The notes beneath the pieces were generated by a model. That model saw only the letters and a program-made list of their open reading frames with translations. It ran no database searches and was not told the DNA's origin. From Neorhizobium tomejilense (GTDB taxonomy: Bacteria; Pseudomonadota; Alphaproteobacteria; Rhizobiales; Rhizobiaceae), in contig PVBG01000009.1 of assembly GCA_002968845.1 (NCBI GenBank), positions 147,545-211,544 on the forward strand: a stretch of DNA of 64,000 nt, in the 5' to 3' direction. This document shows, piece by piece, positions 44,201-51,311 of the stretch. Position 1 is the first letter of the stretch. Each line of letters begins with the position of its first letter. The position numbers were made by a program, and so were the translations under genes.

Positions 44201-44649
44201 CGGCGGAGGCACCGCCGGCACCCCGTCAGCAGCCGCAGCCGGCACCACGTGCCGCCGAACCGGCCCCCGCTCCGCGCGGCAACGGCGACAACCGCAACCC
44301 GCGCCATATGGTGGAATCGCTGAACTCGCTGTCGGTGGATATCGCCCGTGCCATCGACCACGACGCCTCGGTCGACCTGTGGCGGCGTTACCAGCGCGGC
44401 GAGCGCGACGTGTTTACCCGTCGCCTCTACACGCTGAAGGGTCAGCAGACCTTCGACGAGATCAAGCGCAAGTACGACCGCGAACCGGAATTCCGCACCG
44501 CTGTCGACCGCTATATCGCCGACTTCGAAAAGCTGCTCGCCGACGTCGCCCGCACCGACCGCGACAAGACGGTAACCCAGAGCTACCTCACCTCGGATAC
44601 GGGCAAGGTCTACACGATGCTGGCCCACGCCGCCGGCCGGTTCAACTAA
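38272..44649 (+). CDS. gpr: growth pole ring (GPR/RgsE-type) giant coiled-coil membrane protein
   Basis: A 2125-residue protein from ATG 38272. A polar N-terminus (about 100 residues) precedes two TM helices (about 107-126 and 143-166). Then some 1700 residues of continuous apolipoprotein-like helix with 11-residue periodicity follow, a Pro/Ala-rich linker (about 1895-2005), and a conserved C-terminal domain (ARAIDHDASVDLWRRYQRGE to the end). Size, TM placement and apolipoprotein-like repeats match the Agrobacterium growth pole ring protein and Sinorhizobium RgsE, which organise unipolar growth at the new pole; Caulobacter TipN is a distant analogue. It has its own terminator. Assignment is from remembered family features, with the repeats seen directly. 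Confidence 0.82.
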   Translation: MAKNPSSESIDETAFQALEDALKINFNDDQSRQRSVPHASEARVSDTNKPRQTQYQDDAAESYRSAATETAAKSPTFQPANDAGKRSSTAILRTLEGGAMRSSIRNAVIVSILWAIGGIALGQMIYGNQLWQITSVEGVLAAPGIVALAVCILIPIMLFFAFAIMMARAQDLRTAARSMAEVALRLSDPETVASERIMSVGQAVRREVSAMNEGIERTIARAAELETLVHSEVNALERSFTDNELRVRGLVHELGAERDAIVNHAERIRSSIVGAHDQLKEELSLATEEISIRLATSGEAFASMIETRGAALMEKSNAAGEALGSLLTTKTENLLQTLNSSGFALAHEFDERMDAINTVLSQRGQALLNEFQTRASSLDANTEKLNAALADRTRQLNETLLARTKEITDGLAESEQTLTGSLGGILAALNSSLEEKSSSFRQNLQSTVEDVVLDLDMRTGFFEERLQTTVGLLSTTFDDNISQFTSAFDQRAGTLDSKLMDSLARINETVASGSDAIENILSSSVERISSSLTDQSLALETTLGTGQEMLDAMLGSRSRELSDALSVRSTEIQDTLASRATEIQDALVTHTGELQDVLGSRTSQLRDVLGTRTSELQSVLVSRTEELQGALEARTSEFQDVITTRTGALHEALETRTTELQDVLTTRTSELQGVLASGTGELHGVLGTGTTELQDALALRTGELKDVFASGTGELHAGFANARQDIETTIADRSSSLLSTLSENQAKFEQSLAIRSGAIVAALSGSHDHLTEVLSQKASAIETLMSGAPERLAGMFDEKSEHISRTLIASERRLGDELGRRASEMQTSLDTNRERISEILEDKSMELATSFALGEDRLAGMLDEKSDSITRALSETEQRMSGDLARRSSEINEALGVNRDRLAEILDDKSMEIATSFALGEDRLASMLDEKSTAIANTFIDADVRIEHSFAARAEAIRNAYADNQLNLDLSLENRTAEIARVLESGGDRLEQTVGSASGRIETALATGAQRFETGMADGLERVEAVLGSTQERIAATIGLGHQQLETTLGSGYEQIRDTLDERTKSLTTTLSDAQSQIGDLMQDQVTSFGTSIAASAGMLEMSLETQQNALRDAIDTAGQSLEERLRDNVGTLAVRLSDAASEIGRSADAFSNRIRQTVGGVQGALEETGSRIETTFGGLEGRIRGEILEAAQLVDEAGVNLSTTLTNRTADLERVAVEASDRITETMDGRTARIEERLGTIDRALTIGLDNVTKTIESKAVGLASTLREAVGAAAQSMDSEATRSAEVLARAGAEFTEELTNRNAEFTRAIEERSTQIVGRISETQNRLAGQAATVALAFSEAGNAIVHKVAEADSLVKRQVTAISEALDEAQKALDSRGDGIRTTLADTANQLDTAMDAVDRALAARGDAIHSALDARARDLNSMLAGRSAELARLLDEKAKPMVEEYAATGRTAIEQMTTAAQQGAELLSAAAQETSARLSSAAEETTARLSSATEESTARIRNENSALVDAIAARTNETLAAITQRTESAAGTMRHVEQGLSASVNSLIDKLAESNSNISAMVQETAKEFGSTADAVAHHLSEADRKLSVTANRFVQSATNSADIVSGSTRMLEDNIGRMSDVFGNTLEQVSSLVGRFDDHSRVLVEASELLGAAQSNLVSTLDERQNALRNLSTGLVKRSEEIESTMRSLTTLVDGAFERAEERSLQVGSRLRESLHASFADIGRTLGETQHRAEVTADAMREALISAGSDANHAIETTLSDAEKRTRDLSERMRGSISQSLSDVEQLLSDATSRSGSAAEQLRDTLRESVEEAINRFAGATDEIRRSAQDIRRELDTTRTELKRGAFDLPEEAKESAAAMRRAVAEQIKALQDISALVGRSTQNFEIAEPSAPRQAPAPQPAPARPQPAAAAIPQPAPPAPRNDPYAGNALRGTLPLDRQAQAPVARAPEPRGTDGGWISDLLRGASRDEAAEAPPAPRQQPQPAPRAAEPAPAPRGNGDNRNPRHMVESLNSLSVDIARAIDHDASVDLWRRYQRGERDVFTRRLYTLKGQQTFDEIKRKYDREPEFRTAVDRYIADFEKLLADVARTDRDKTVTQSYLTSDTGKVYTMLAHAAGRFN
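39940..40434 (+). repeat. 15 tandem 33 bp (11-residue) repeats inside the GPR-like gene
   Basis: Residues 557-721 are fifteen consecutive 11-residue units of the form R-T-x-E-L-Q-D-V-L-x-x (for example RTSELQGVLAS, RTTELQDVLTT, HTGELQDVLGS, GTGELHGVLGT). The DNA repeats are diverged, keeping a CGCACC...GA(A/G)CT(C/T)CAGG core. Confidence 0.9.
40702..41097 (+). repeat. tandem 66-residue duplication in the GPR-like gene
   Basis: Residues 811-876 and 877-942 are two copies of a 66-residue (6 x 11) unit sharing DKSMELATSFALGEDRLAGMLDEKS-like sequence; part of a third copy (ERLAGMFDEKSEHISRTL) precedes them. Confidence 0.9.
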
Positions 44650-44676
44650 GAACCGGATCGGAACCGCGCGAAGTTT

Positions 44677-44706
44677 AAAGCCGCCTTTCGGGGCGGCTTT
44701 TTTGTT
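44677..44706 (+). terminator. intrinsic terminator after the GPR-like gene
   Basis: Nine-bp stem AAAGCCGCC / GGCGGCTTT, loop TTTCGG, followed by TTT, 28 bp past the stop. The remaining 220 bp to the next gene show nothing notable. Confidence 0.85.
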
Positions 44707-44922
44707 GGCGGATCGGCATAAGCTCTCAGCATTCGGATTGCTGATAGCTACCGATATTGGGCGAGTTCTAAATTCAAAAAGCTCAGGGCTGCCGTTTTGG
44801 ACGAGGATCAGACGATCGATCCCGGTGAACGATGCGCTTGAGTCCTTGCGGCATCGTGTTGGGAAAGGCCGCGGAGAGACAGAGGCTTTAAGTCGGATGC
44901 GTTCGGATTATCCAGGCGAGCA

Positions 44923-45516
44923 TCACATCGACTTCAGCGACCAGTCGACGATCTCGGCGCCGACCTTGGCGAAGGCACGATCCAGGGCCTCGATGAAATC
45001 GCGGTTCTCGGCGCCCGAGACCGGAGACGTCGCCTTGAACACGCTCTGGGCGCGCACGGTGCCGTTGCGGTCGTTGAGGATCTTTGCCGAGATTTCGACG
45101 TTGGCGAGACGGGGGCTGCCGGCTGTGACCTCGAAGGCGCGGATATCGGTGACGACCTGATAGTCGATCGCAAGGCCCTGCCCCGGCTTGCCGACGCCGC
45201 CGAGACGGCCGGAATTCTCGAAGGCCTCGACGAGCTTCGACTGGACGAGCGCCGGCAGGCGGTCGCCCCAGCGGGAATCGGCGAGATACTGGATTTCGGA
45301 AGCGGAAACACGCACCACGACCTGTTCGCTGTTCAGCAATTTCAGCGCCGTCGGTTCGGGCACCAGGATCTGTCGGTTGCGGGCAGAGACGCCCTGGCCG
45401 GACGGGGTGATCGACAGGTCGAACGTGTCGTTGTTGGCCTTGCTGCCGCAGCCGCCCAACAGCGCCGCGACAAGCGGCAGCGCAAGCAGAACCGGGGCAC
45501 GGGCCGCGCGTCGCAT
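44923..45516 (-). CDS. ABC-type transport auxiliary lipoprotein (PqiC/DUF330 family)
   Basis: A 197-residue lipoprotein from ATG 45516, which has GAGG 5 nt upstream (ATG 45537 is an alternative). Lipobox LGGC with Cys23 follows APVLLALPLVAALLGG. The mature region has FDLSITPSG, SEIQYLADSRWGDRLPALVQSKLVEAFENSG and AQSVFKATSP, typical of the PqiC/LptE-like outer membrane lipoprotein that ends Mla-type operons in alphaproteobacteria. It is the last of four same-strand genes with mlaE, mlaF and mlaD. Confidence 0.87.
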   Translation of the reverse strand: MRRAARAPVLLALPLVAALLGGCGSKANNDTFDLSITPSGQGVSARNRQILVPEPTALKLLNSEQVVVRVSASEIQYLADSRWGDRLPALVQSKLVEAFENSGRLGGVGKPGQGLAIDYQVVTDIRAFEVTAGSPRLANVEISAKILNDRNGTVRAQSVFKATSPVSGAENRDFIEALDRAFAKVGAEIVDWSLKSM

Positions 45517-45574
45517 CAGAACCTCAGAACCGGTCATCAAAATCCCACTCTTTCCATCACTGAAAATGCCCCGC

Positions 45575-46945
45575 CTACCGCCGCGTTCTGCCGTCATATT
45601 CCTTCACCGTCTCGCCGCCGAAAATCAGCCGCTGCGGGTTCTGGTCGAAATTGGTGATCGTCTGGTCGAGCGACTGCACCGTGCGGCGCGCATCGTTGAC
45701 CAGCGTTTGGATGTCCCTCAGGCCGCCTGCCGAAAAGCGCGACAGGTTGTCGGCGATCGGCCCGACCCGCGCATTGATGTTGTCGGCAACGGTGCGGAAG
45801 GATTCCAGCGTCTTGCGCGCCTCGGCGAACAGGCCTTGCGAATCGTCGCTCGAAACAAGCCCGTCCACCTTGGCAAGAAGGCCGTCGACACGGGTCGAGG
45901 CTTCGTTGAGCTTCCGGGCTAGGTCGGTGAAATCGCCGATCGCGCGGTCGATATCGTCCTTGCGGTGAGCGAAATTGTCGACCACGCTGCGGGCAGAGCC
46001 GATGGTCTGGCGGGCGTCCTCGGAGGCGGCGGTGATATTGCGGATCGTCGTCGCGACCTGGTCGGTATTGACGGCACCCAACACGGTATCGGCGCGCTTC
46101 AGAAGGACCTGGGCGTCCGCTCCCGCCTTCTCGAAATTGGCGGCGGCGTTCCGGACATTGATCACCAGGTCGTCGAACTTATCCGAGGCCGTGGCGATAT
46201 TGCGGGTGGCGCGCTCGGTATTGGAGACCACGGCATTGATCTTTTCCGCATCGATCGCGCTCACCAGCCGTTCGGCGGCGGCAAGCGTGGAGTTCAGCGT
46301 TCCGGACACCCTGTCGATCGTCGTCGAAAGCGTCGAGAGGCTGTTCAGGAACTTGTCGATGCTGTCGGAATTCTGGGCAAGCGCCGAGGTAAAGGTTTCC
46401 ACATTGCGGATCGTCTGGGTGAGCGGACCTCTGGCATCGGCGACGAAGCCTTGAATATCGCTGATCGCCGCGTCTGCCCGGTCGAGGATCTTGTCGGCGG
46501 TGGCGAGCAGGTTGGTGACGCTCGACTGCTCGGCGATCAACACGGCAGGCCGGCCGCTCTCGATCGATTTCTGGAGGATGTTCTCCTCCCCCTTGGCGCC
46601 GCCGGAAAGCTCGATATAGGCGGCTCCCGTCAGGCCTTGCACTTCGAGTGCAGCCTGGGTGGACTGGTAGACGGGCGCATCGGCCCGCACCTCGGTGAAG
46701 GCGATCGAATAACGGGGATCGTCCGGGTCGATCGTGAGGCTGCGCACCGAACCGACCGGAATGCCGTTGAAGCGAACCGGAGAGCCGACCGACAAGCCGT
46801 TCGCCGAGCCCGGGATGCGGATCGCCAGTTCGGCCGTCGGTCCGCCGCGGCCGGATTGTGCCATCCAGTAGACGAAGCCGAAAGCGGCAGCGATCACCAG
46901 TAAGGTGAAGAAACCGACAAGGGCGTAGTTGGCTCTGGTTTCCAT
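45575..46945 (-). CDS. mlaD: MlaD/MCE family lipid-transport substrate-binding protein
   Basis: A 456-residue protein anchored by one TM helix (ALVGFFTLLVIAAAFGFVYWM). The MCE domain follows (GLSVGSPVRFNGIPVGSVRSLTID and ALEVQGLTGAAYIELSGG), then about 300 residues of helix rich in TATNI-type heptads, longer than E. coli MlaD. MCE rings form a lipid tunnel in the periplasm. It lies 8 bp after mlaF. Confidence 0.93.
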   Translation of the reverse strand: METRANYALVGFFTLLVIAAAFGFVYWMAQSGRGGPTAELAIRIPGSANGLSVGSPVRFNGIPVGSVRSLTIDPDDPRYSIAFTEVRADAPVYQSTQAALEVQGLTGAAYIELSGGAKGEENILQKSIESGRPAVLIAEQSSVTNLLATADKILDRADAAISDIQGFVADARGPLTQTIRNVETFTSALAQNSDSIDKFLNSLSTLSTTIDRVSGTLNSTLAAAERLVSAIDAEKINAVVSNTERATRNIATASDKFDDLVINVRNAAANFEKAGADAQVLLKRADTVLGAVNTDQVATTIRNITAASEDARQTIGSARSVVDNFAHRKDDIDRAIGDFTDLARKLNEASTRVDGLLAKVDGLVSSDDSQGLFAEARKTLESFRTVADNINARVGPIADNLSRFSAGGLRDIQTLVNDARRTVQSLDQTITNFDQNPQRLIFGGETVKEYDGRTRR

Positions 46946-46953
46946 AGGTTACG

Positions 46954-47799
46954 TCACTCTTCTACTTCTGCCGCAGGCTGCTTGTCTTGGACCACGACTG
47001 ACCGCGCCCGCTTGCCGCGGAAATAGGACTTTACCCATGGATCGTCACAGGCAAACATATCCTCTAGCGTACCCTCGACCAAGACCCGTTTCTCTCCAAG
47101 CACAGCAATTCTGTCGCAGACCGAGAAGAGACTGTCGAGGTCGTGTGTCACCATGTAGACGGTTAGGCCCAGCGTATCGCGCAGCCTGGCGATCAGCGCG
47201 TCGAAATCGGCAGCGCCGATCGGATCGAGGCCGGAGGTCGGCTCATCGAGGAAAACGAGGTCCGGATCGAGTGCCAGGGCACGGGCAAGTGCAGCGCGCT
47301 TGATCATGCCGCCCGACAGTTCGGATGGATATTTGTCGGCGGCGTCAGGCGGCAGGCCGACCATCTCGATCTTCAGATAGGCGAGTTCGTCCATCAGCGA
47401 CTGCGGCAGATCGAGATATTCGCGCATCGGCAGCTGAATGTTTTCCTTCACCGTCAGGGCCGAGAACAGCGCTCCGTGCTGGAAGAGCACGCCGAGCCGC
47501 GTGTCGAGCGCCATGCGCTCGTCTTCCGAAACCGTGTCGTAGTCAGCGCCGAGAATGTGGATCGTGCCGGAACGGTGCGGCAGAAGGCTGAGAACGGTGC
47601 GCATCAGCACCGATTTCCCCGTGCCGGACGCGCCGACGAAACCCAGGATCTCGCCGCGATAGATGTCGAGATTCAGATGGTCGAGCACCAGCTTGTCGCC
47701 GAAGCCGACGGTCAGGTCGCGGACCGACAGCACCACCTGCCGGCCTTTCGACTTGTCCTTGATCGCGGTCTGCGGCACCTCTTCCAAACCGTTCTCCAT
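46954..47799 (-). CDS. mlaF: Mla-type ABC transporter ATP-binding protein
   Basis: A 281-residue ATPase. Walker A is GASGTGKSVLM, the signature is LSGGMIKRAALARAL, and Walker B is DLVFLDEPTSGLDPIG with the H-loop MVTHDLDSL. The FQHGALFSALTVKENI Q-loop is typical of MlaF. Its ATG overlaps the mlaE stop (TGATG). It powers phospholipid movement between the inner and outer membrane. Confidence 0.95.
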   Translation of the reverse strand: MENGLEEVPQTAIKDKSKGRQVVLSVRDLTVGFGDKLVLDHLNLDIYRGEILGFVGASGTGKSVLMRTVLSLLPHRSGTIHILGADYDTVSEDERMALDTRLGVLFQHGALFSALTVKENIQLPMREYLDLPQSLMDELAYLKIEMVGLPPDAADKYPSELSGGMIKRAALARALALDPDLVFLDEPTSGLDPIGAADFDALIARLRDTLGLTVYMVTHDLDSLFSVCDRIAVLGEKRVLVEGTLEDMFACDDPWVKSYFRGKRARSVVVQDKQPAAEVEE

Positions 47800-48944
47800 C
47801 AGAAATCGATCGCCGAATAGAAAAGGGCGAACATCGCGTCTATGAAGATGACGGCGAAGATCGATTTCACCACCGAGGTGGTGACGTGCTGGCCGAGCGA
47901 TTCGGCGCTGCCGCCGACCTTCATGCCCTCGACGGCGGCAACGATGCCGATCGCCAGCGCCATGAATGGCGCCTTGATCATGCCCGAGGCGACGGAGGTA
48001 TGGTCGATCGCCTCATGAAGGCGCGACAGATAGGTATCGAAGGTGATGCCGGAATAGGCAAGAGCAACGACGGCCGCTCCGAACAGGGCCGAAAAGTTGG
48101 CGATGATCGTCAACAGCGGCAGCGCCACCGTCAGGGCCACCAGGCGCGGAAAAATCAGCACGCCGACGGGATTGAGACCGATCACCGTCAATGCGTCGAT
48201 CTCCTCGCGCATCTTCATCGAACCGATCTCGGCGGTGATGGCGCTGCCCGAACGGCCGGCGATCATGATCGCCGTCAGCAGCACGCCGATCTCGCGAAGC
48301 TGCAGGATTCCGACCAGATCGACGACAAAGATCTCGGCGCCGAAATACCGGAGCTGGAAGGCGCCCTGCTGGGCGATGATCGCGCCGATCAGGAAGGACA
48401 TCAGCACGATGATCGGCACCGCGCGCACGCCCATGCGGTCGATATGGGTGACCACCGACGCCGGCGACACGCCGGCACCGCGGCCGAATTTCATCTGCGC
48501 GCCGCGAACCGCCGAGCCGAGAATATGCATGGCTGCGTAGAAATCGCCGCCGAGCGAAACCATTATTTGGCCAACCGGGGCAAACAGGCGTTCGAACAGG
48601 TTTCCCTTAGCTCCGCCGTCCGCAGGCGGCGCAGGAACGTGTTCCGGCAAGACGCCGATCAGTTCCCGGATAGGGCCTTCGCCGCCCACCAGGGCCGCTT
48701 CTCCGCCCTGCCCGCCCTTGGCGGTCATCAGTCGGCGGATGAGCCAGGCACCGGCTGTATCGACGCCGGTGATCCCGGAAAGATCGATCTCCACCTTGCC
48801 CCGGTTTGCGGCATTTTCGAACCGCTCGAACTCCTTGAGCACAGGTGCTATCGTCTGGCCGCGCCATTCGCCGGCCAATACGTATCGTTCACCGCCATCG
48901 CCGGGCATATTTTCGGCCTTGATTTCGGCTGGCTGGAACGTCAC
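47799..48944 (-). CDS. mlaE: Mla-type ABC permease with N-terminal STAS domain
   Basis: A 381-residue permease. Residues 1-100 form a STAS-like domain (VEIDLSGITGVDTAGAWLIRRLM), a role played by the separate MlaB in E. coli. The membrane part has the MlaE family signatures GAIIAQQGAFQLRYFGAEIFVVDLVG and AGRSGSAITAEIGSMKMREEIDALTVIGLNPV. It is the first gene of the operon, divergent from dgcA by 117 bp. Confidence 0.94.
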   Translation of the reverse strand: MTFQPAEIKAENMPGDGGERYVLAGEWRGQTIAPVLKEFERFENAANRGKVEIDLSGITGVDTAGAWLIRRLMTAKGGQGGEAALVGGEGPIRELIGVLPEHVPAPPADGGAKGNLFERLFAPVGQIMVSLGGDFYAAMHILGSAVRGAQMKFGRGAGVSPASVVTHIDRMGVRAVPIIVLMSFLIGAIIAQQGAFQLRYFGAEIFVVDLVGILQLREIGVLLTAIMIAGRSGSAITAEIGSMKMREEIDALTVIGLNPVGVLIFPRLVALTVALPLLTIIANFSALFGAAVVALAYSGITFDTYLSRLHEAIDHTSVASGMIKAPFMALAIGIVAAVEGMKVGGSAESLGQHVTTSVVKSIFAVIFIDAMFALFYSAIDF

Positions 48945-49061
48945 GTGTTTCTTTCGCGCTTAGGCTTGTCAGAAGTTTCAATACGATGCGGTTGATCGCA
49001 CTTTCGAGACCGGCAATATAGCTGCGTCATAGGGATTTGCCACAACGGGACGCGTAAAACC

Positions 49062-50045
49062 ATGAGCCGTCACCTCGAAGCCACAATAGAGACGTTTCCA
49101 ATCTCCGGTTCGTTCACGATCTCCCGCGGCTCCAAGACCGAGGCGGAAGTCATCACCTGCGTCGTCAGTGAAAACGGCGTTTCCGGCCGCGGCGAATGCG
49201 TGCCTTACAAGCGTTATGGCGAGAGCCTGGACGGCGTGATGACGGAACTCGAAGCGGTCTCCGATGCCATCCGCGCCGGTCTGAGCCGTGCAGAACTGCA
49301 GAGGCGGATGAAGCCCGGCGCCGCCCGAAATGCCGTCGACTGCGCTCTCTGGGACCTCGAGGCGAAGCTCGGAGGCCAGCGGGTTGCCGACATGATCGGC
49401 GCCACCAGCCGCAAACCCTTCGTCACCGCCTTCACGCTGTCGCTGGGGGAACCGGAGGACATGGCGGCCGAAGCTGCAAGGAACGCGCAACGTCCGCTCC
49501 TCAAGGTCAAGCTCGGAACCGACAATGACGAGGCTCGGCTGAGGGCCGTTCGCGACGCCGCGCCGGCCGCGCGGATCATCGTCGATGCGAACGAAGGATG
49601 GACCGAGGAAAACCTCGCCCACCACATGGCGATTGCCGCGGAAACCAATGTGTCGCTGATCGAACAGCCATTGCCGGCCGGCCGAGATGCGGCGCTTGGC
49701 CGTATCCGCCGCCTCGTTTCCGTCTGCGCCGATGAAAGCGTGCACGCCACGGAGGACCTGGAAAGCCTTCGCGACAGGTACGACGCGGTCAACATCAAGC
49801 TCGACAAGACCGGCGGACTGACCGAGGCGCTGGCGATGAAGGCGGAAGCACAGCGGCTCGGATTTGCCGTGATGATCGGCTGCATGGTCGGCTCCTCGCT
49901 TGCCATGGCGCCGGCCGTGCTGCTCGCCCAGGATGCTGACTATGCGGATCTCGACGGGCCGCTGCTGCTTGCCCGAGACCGGCCGGACGGGCTGCGCTAC
50001 GAAGGTTCCCTCGTCTATCCGCCCGAAGCGACCCTCTGGGGCTGA
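49062..50045 (+). CDS. dgcA: enolase-superfamily epimerase (N-acetyl-D-Glu racemase DgcA / dipeptide epimerase type)
   Basis: A 327-residue muconate-lactonizing/epimerase fold enzyme. The KxK acid/base pair is Lys148-Lys150 (LLKVKLG), metal ligands are Asp175 (VDANEGW), Glu201 (LIEQPL) and Asp224 (ADESVH), and the opposite base is Lys247 (NIKLDKTGG). This set marks the dipeptide epimerase branch; rhizobial members are annotated DgcA, acting with DgcN in D-glutamate catabolism. No dgcN is next to it here, so the substrate is uncertain. Its last 31 bp overlap the convergent MFS gene. Confidence 0.83.
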   Translation: MSRHLEATIETFPISGSFTISRGSKTEAEVITCVVSENGVSGRGECVPYKRYGESLDGVMTELEAVSDAIRAGLSRAELQRRMKPGAARNAVDCALWDLEAKLGGQRVADMIGATSRKPFVTAFTLSLGEPEDMAAEAARNAQRPLLKVKLGTDNDEARLRAVRDAAPAARIIVDANEGWTEENLAHHMAIAAETNVSLIEQPLPAGRDAALGRIRRLVSVCADESVHATEDLESLRDRYDAVNIKLDKTGGLTEALAMKAEAQRLGFAVMIGCMVGSSLAMAPAVLLAQDADYADLDGPLLLARDRPDGLRYEGSLVYPPEATLWG

Positions 50046-51244
50046 ATTCTTGCCGCAAGCGCGATGATCGACAGGCCGACCAGCGCCAGAACCGACATCG
50101 CCACATAGCTCGTCGGGCCAAACTGGCGGTAGAGTACGCCGGAAAGCACCGTCGCAAGCGCCAAAAAGACGCCGTTGTAAAAGACATAGGCGCCCTGCAT
50201 CGAGGCTTCCTGGTCTTCGCGCACCGCCTCGACCAGCCGGTGCTGGATGCCGATATGGACGAAGGCGAACGTGAAGGCGTGAGTGGCCTGCAGCGCCAGA
50301 TATCCCCAGAAATCGAGCGGCATCGGAAAGAGCGTCCAGCGGACCACCGCGACCGCGCATCCGACCCGCATCAGCGTCCAGGGAGAAATCCGTCTGGCGA
50401 TCCAGCCCGCCGCGAAAAAGACGATGATCTCCGACACGACGGCCGCGCTCCACAGGACGCCGATCGAGCCGCTCGAAAACCCGATCTGCTGCCAGTGGAT
50501 GGTGCCGAACGTATAGAACATGCCGTGCCCTGCCTGCGCCACCGACGCGCCGATCATCAGCACGTGCAGGTCGAGCCTTCTGAGCGAACTCGGCTGAGGC
50601 ATCCTGTCCGGGTCCGGCCTTGCAACCGCCCGGCCGAGCTTCGGAGCCGCGAAGGCAACGGCGACGGTCAGGAGAAAACCGACCGCTATCGCCCACGGAA
50701 TAGCCTGGAAACCCCAGAAGCCGCGCAGTTCGCCGACGAGGAGCGCCACCGCCACGAAGCCGACTGATCCCCAGACGCGCATCGAACCATACTGAAAACC
50801 CCAGCGCCGGACCCCGCTGACGGCGATCGATTCGACGATCGGCGCATAGGGCGCGAAGACCGCCGCCTGAACGGCGATGACGATGAGAACCGGCCAGAAG
50901 TCGCGGGTGAAGAACATCGCGAATGCCGTCAACAACGACAACGCGCCGGACCAGGCGAGCATCAGGGTCCGTTCCGTCATGCGGTCGGCAAGCAGGCCGG
51001 CAACCGGGGCGGCGGCCACCCGCAGGAAAAGCTGGGCTGCGAGCACGAGGCCGATTTCGAATTCGGTAAAGGCAAGCCCGTCGAGCCAGACGGGCAGATA
51101 GGGCAGAATCACTCCGTTCACCCCGAGCGGCGCCCCATAGGCGATCGCACAACGCAACTGGAAGAACCGGGGCGCTGTCTGCGCCGTATTTGAGGGAATC
51201 ACGATTTCACGGGTGGGTTGCTGAAGTTTCAGCTTACCTAACAC
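50015..51244 (-). CDS. MFS transporter, HcaT-like (MFS_1_like)
   Basis: A 409-residue permease with about 12 TM helices, of the 3-phenylpropionate/HcaT-like family: GVNGVILPYLPVWLDGLAFTEFEIGLVLAAQ near the N-terminus, VAGLLADRMTERTLM, and FGFQ-type YGSMRVWGSVGFVAVALLVG. The start is GTG 51244 (AAGGG upstream, CTATAT -10-like box at 51269-51274) or GTG 51202. It is convergent with dgcA and overlaps it by 31 bp. The substrate is unknown. Confidence 0.85.
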   Translation of the reverse strand: MLGKLKLQQPTREIVIPSNTAQTAPRFFQLRCAIAYGAPLGVNGVILPYLPVWLDGLAFTEFEIGLVLAAQLFLRVAAAPVAGLLADRMTERTLMLAWSGALSLLTAFAMFFTRDFWPVLIVIAVQAAVFAPYAPIVESIAVSGVRRWGFQYGSMRVWGSVGFVAVALLVGELRGFWGFQAIPWAIAVGFLLTVAVAFAAPKLGRAVARPDPDRMPQPSSLRRLDLHVLMIGASVAQAGHGMFYTFGTIHWQQIGFSSGSIGVLWSAAVVSEIIVFFAAGWIARRISPWTLMRVGCAVAVVRWTLFPMPLDFWGYLALQATHAFTFAFVHIGIQHRLVEAVREDQEASMQGAYVFYNGVFLALATVLSGVLYRQFGPTSYVAMSVLALVGLSIIALAARIQPQRVASGG

Positions 51245-51311
51245 ACACCCTTGTGCCTGCCTATGGCAAGATATAGCCCTCTGGCAGGCCCGTCCATCTG
51301 TTGCAGGCCGC

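Noticed and set aside
44703..44922. A plus-strand frame after the GPR-like gene.
   Set aside because: It runs into the lipoprotein gene on the other strand, has no SD and no protein-like pattern; treated as intergenic.
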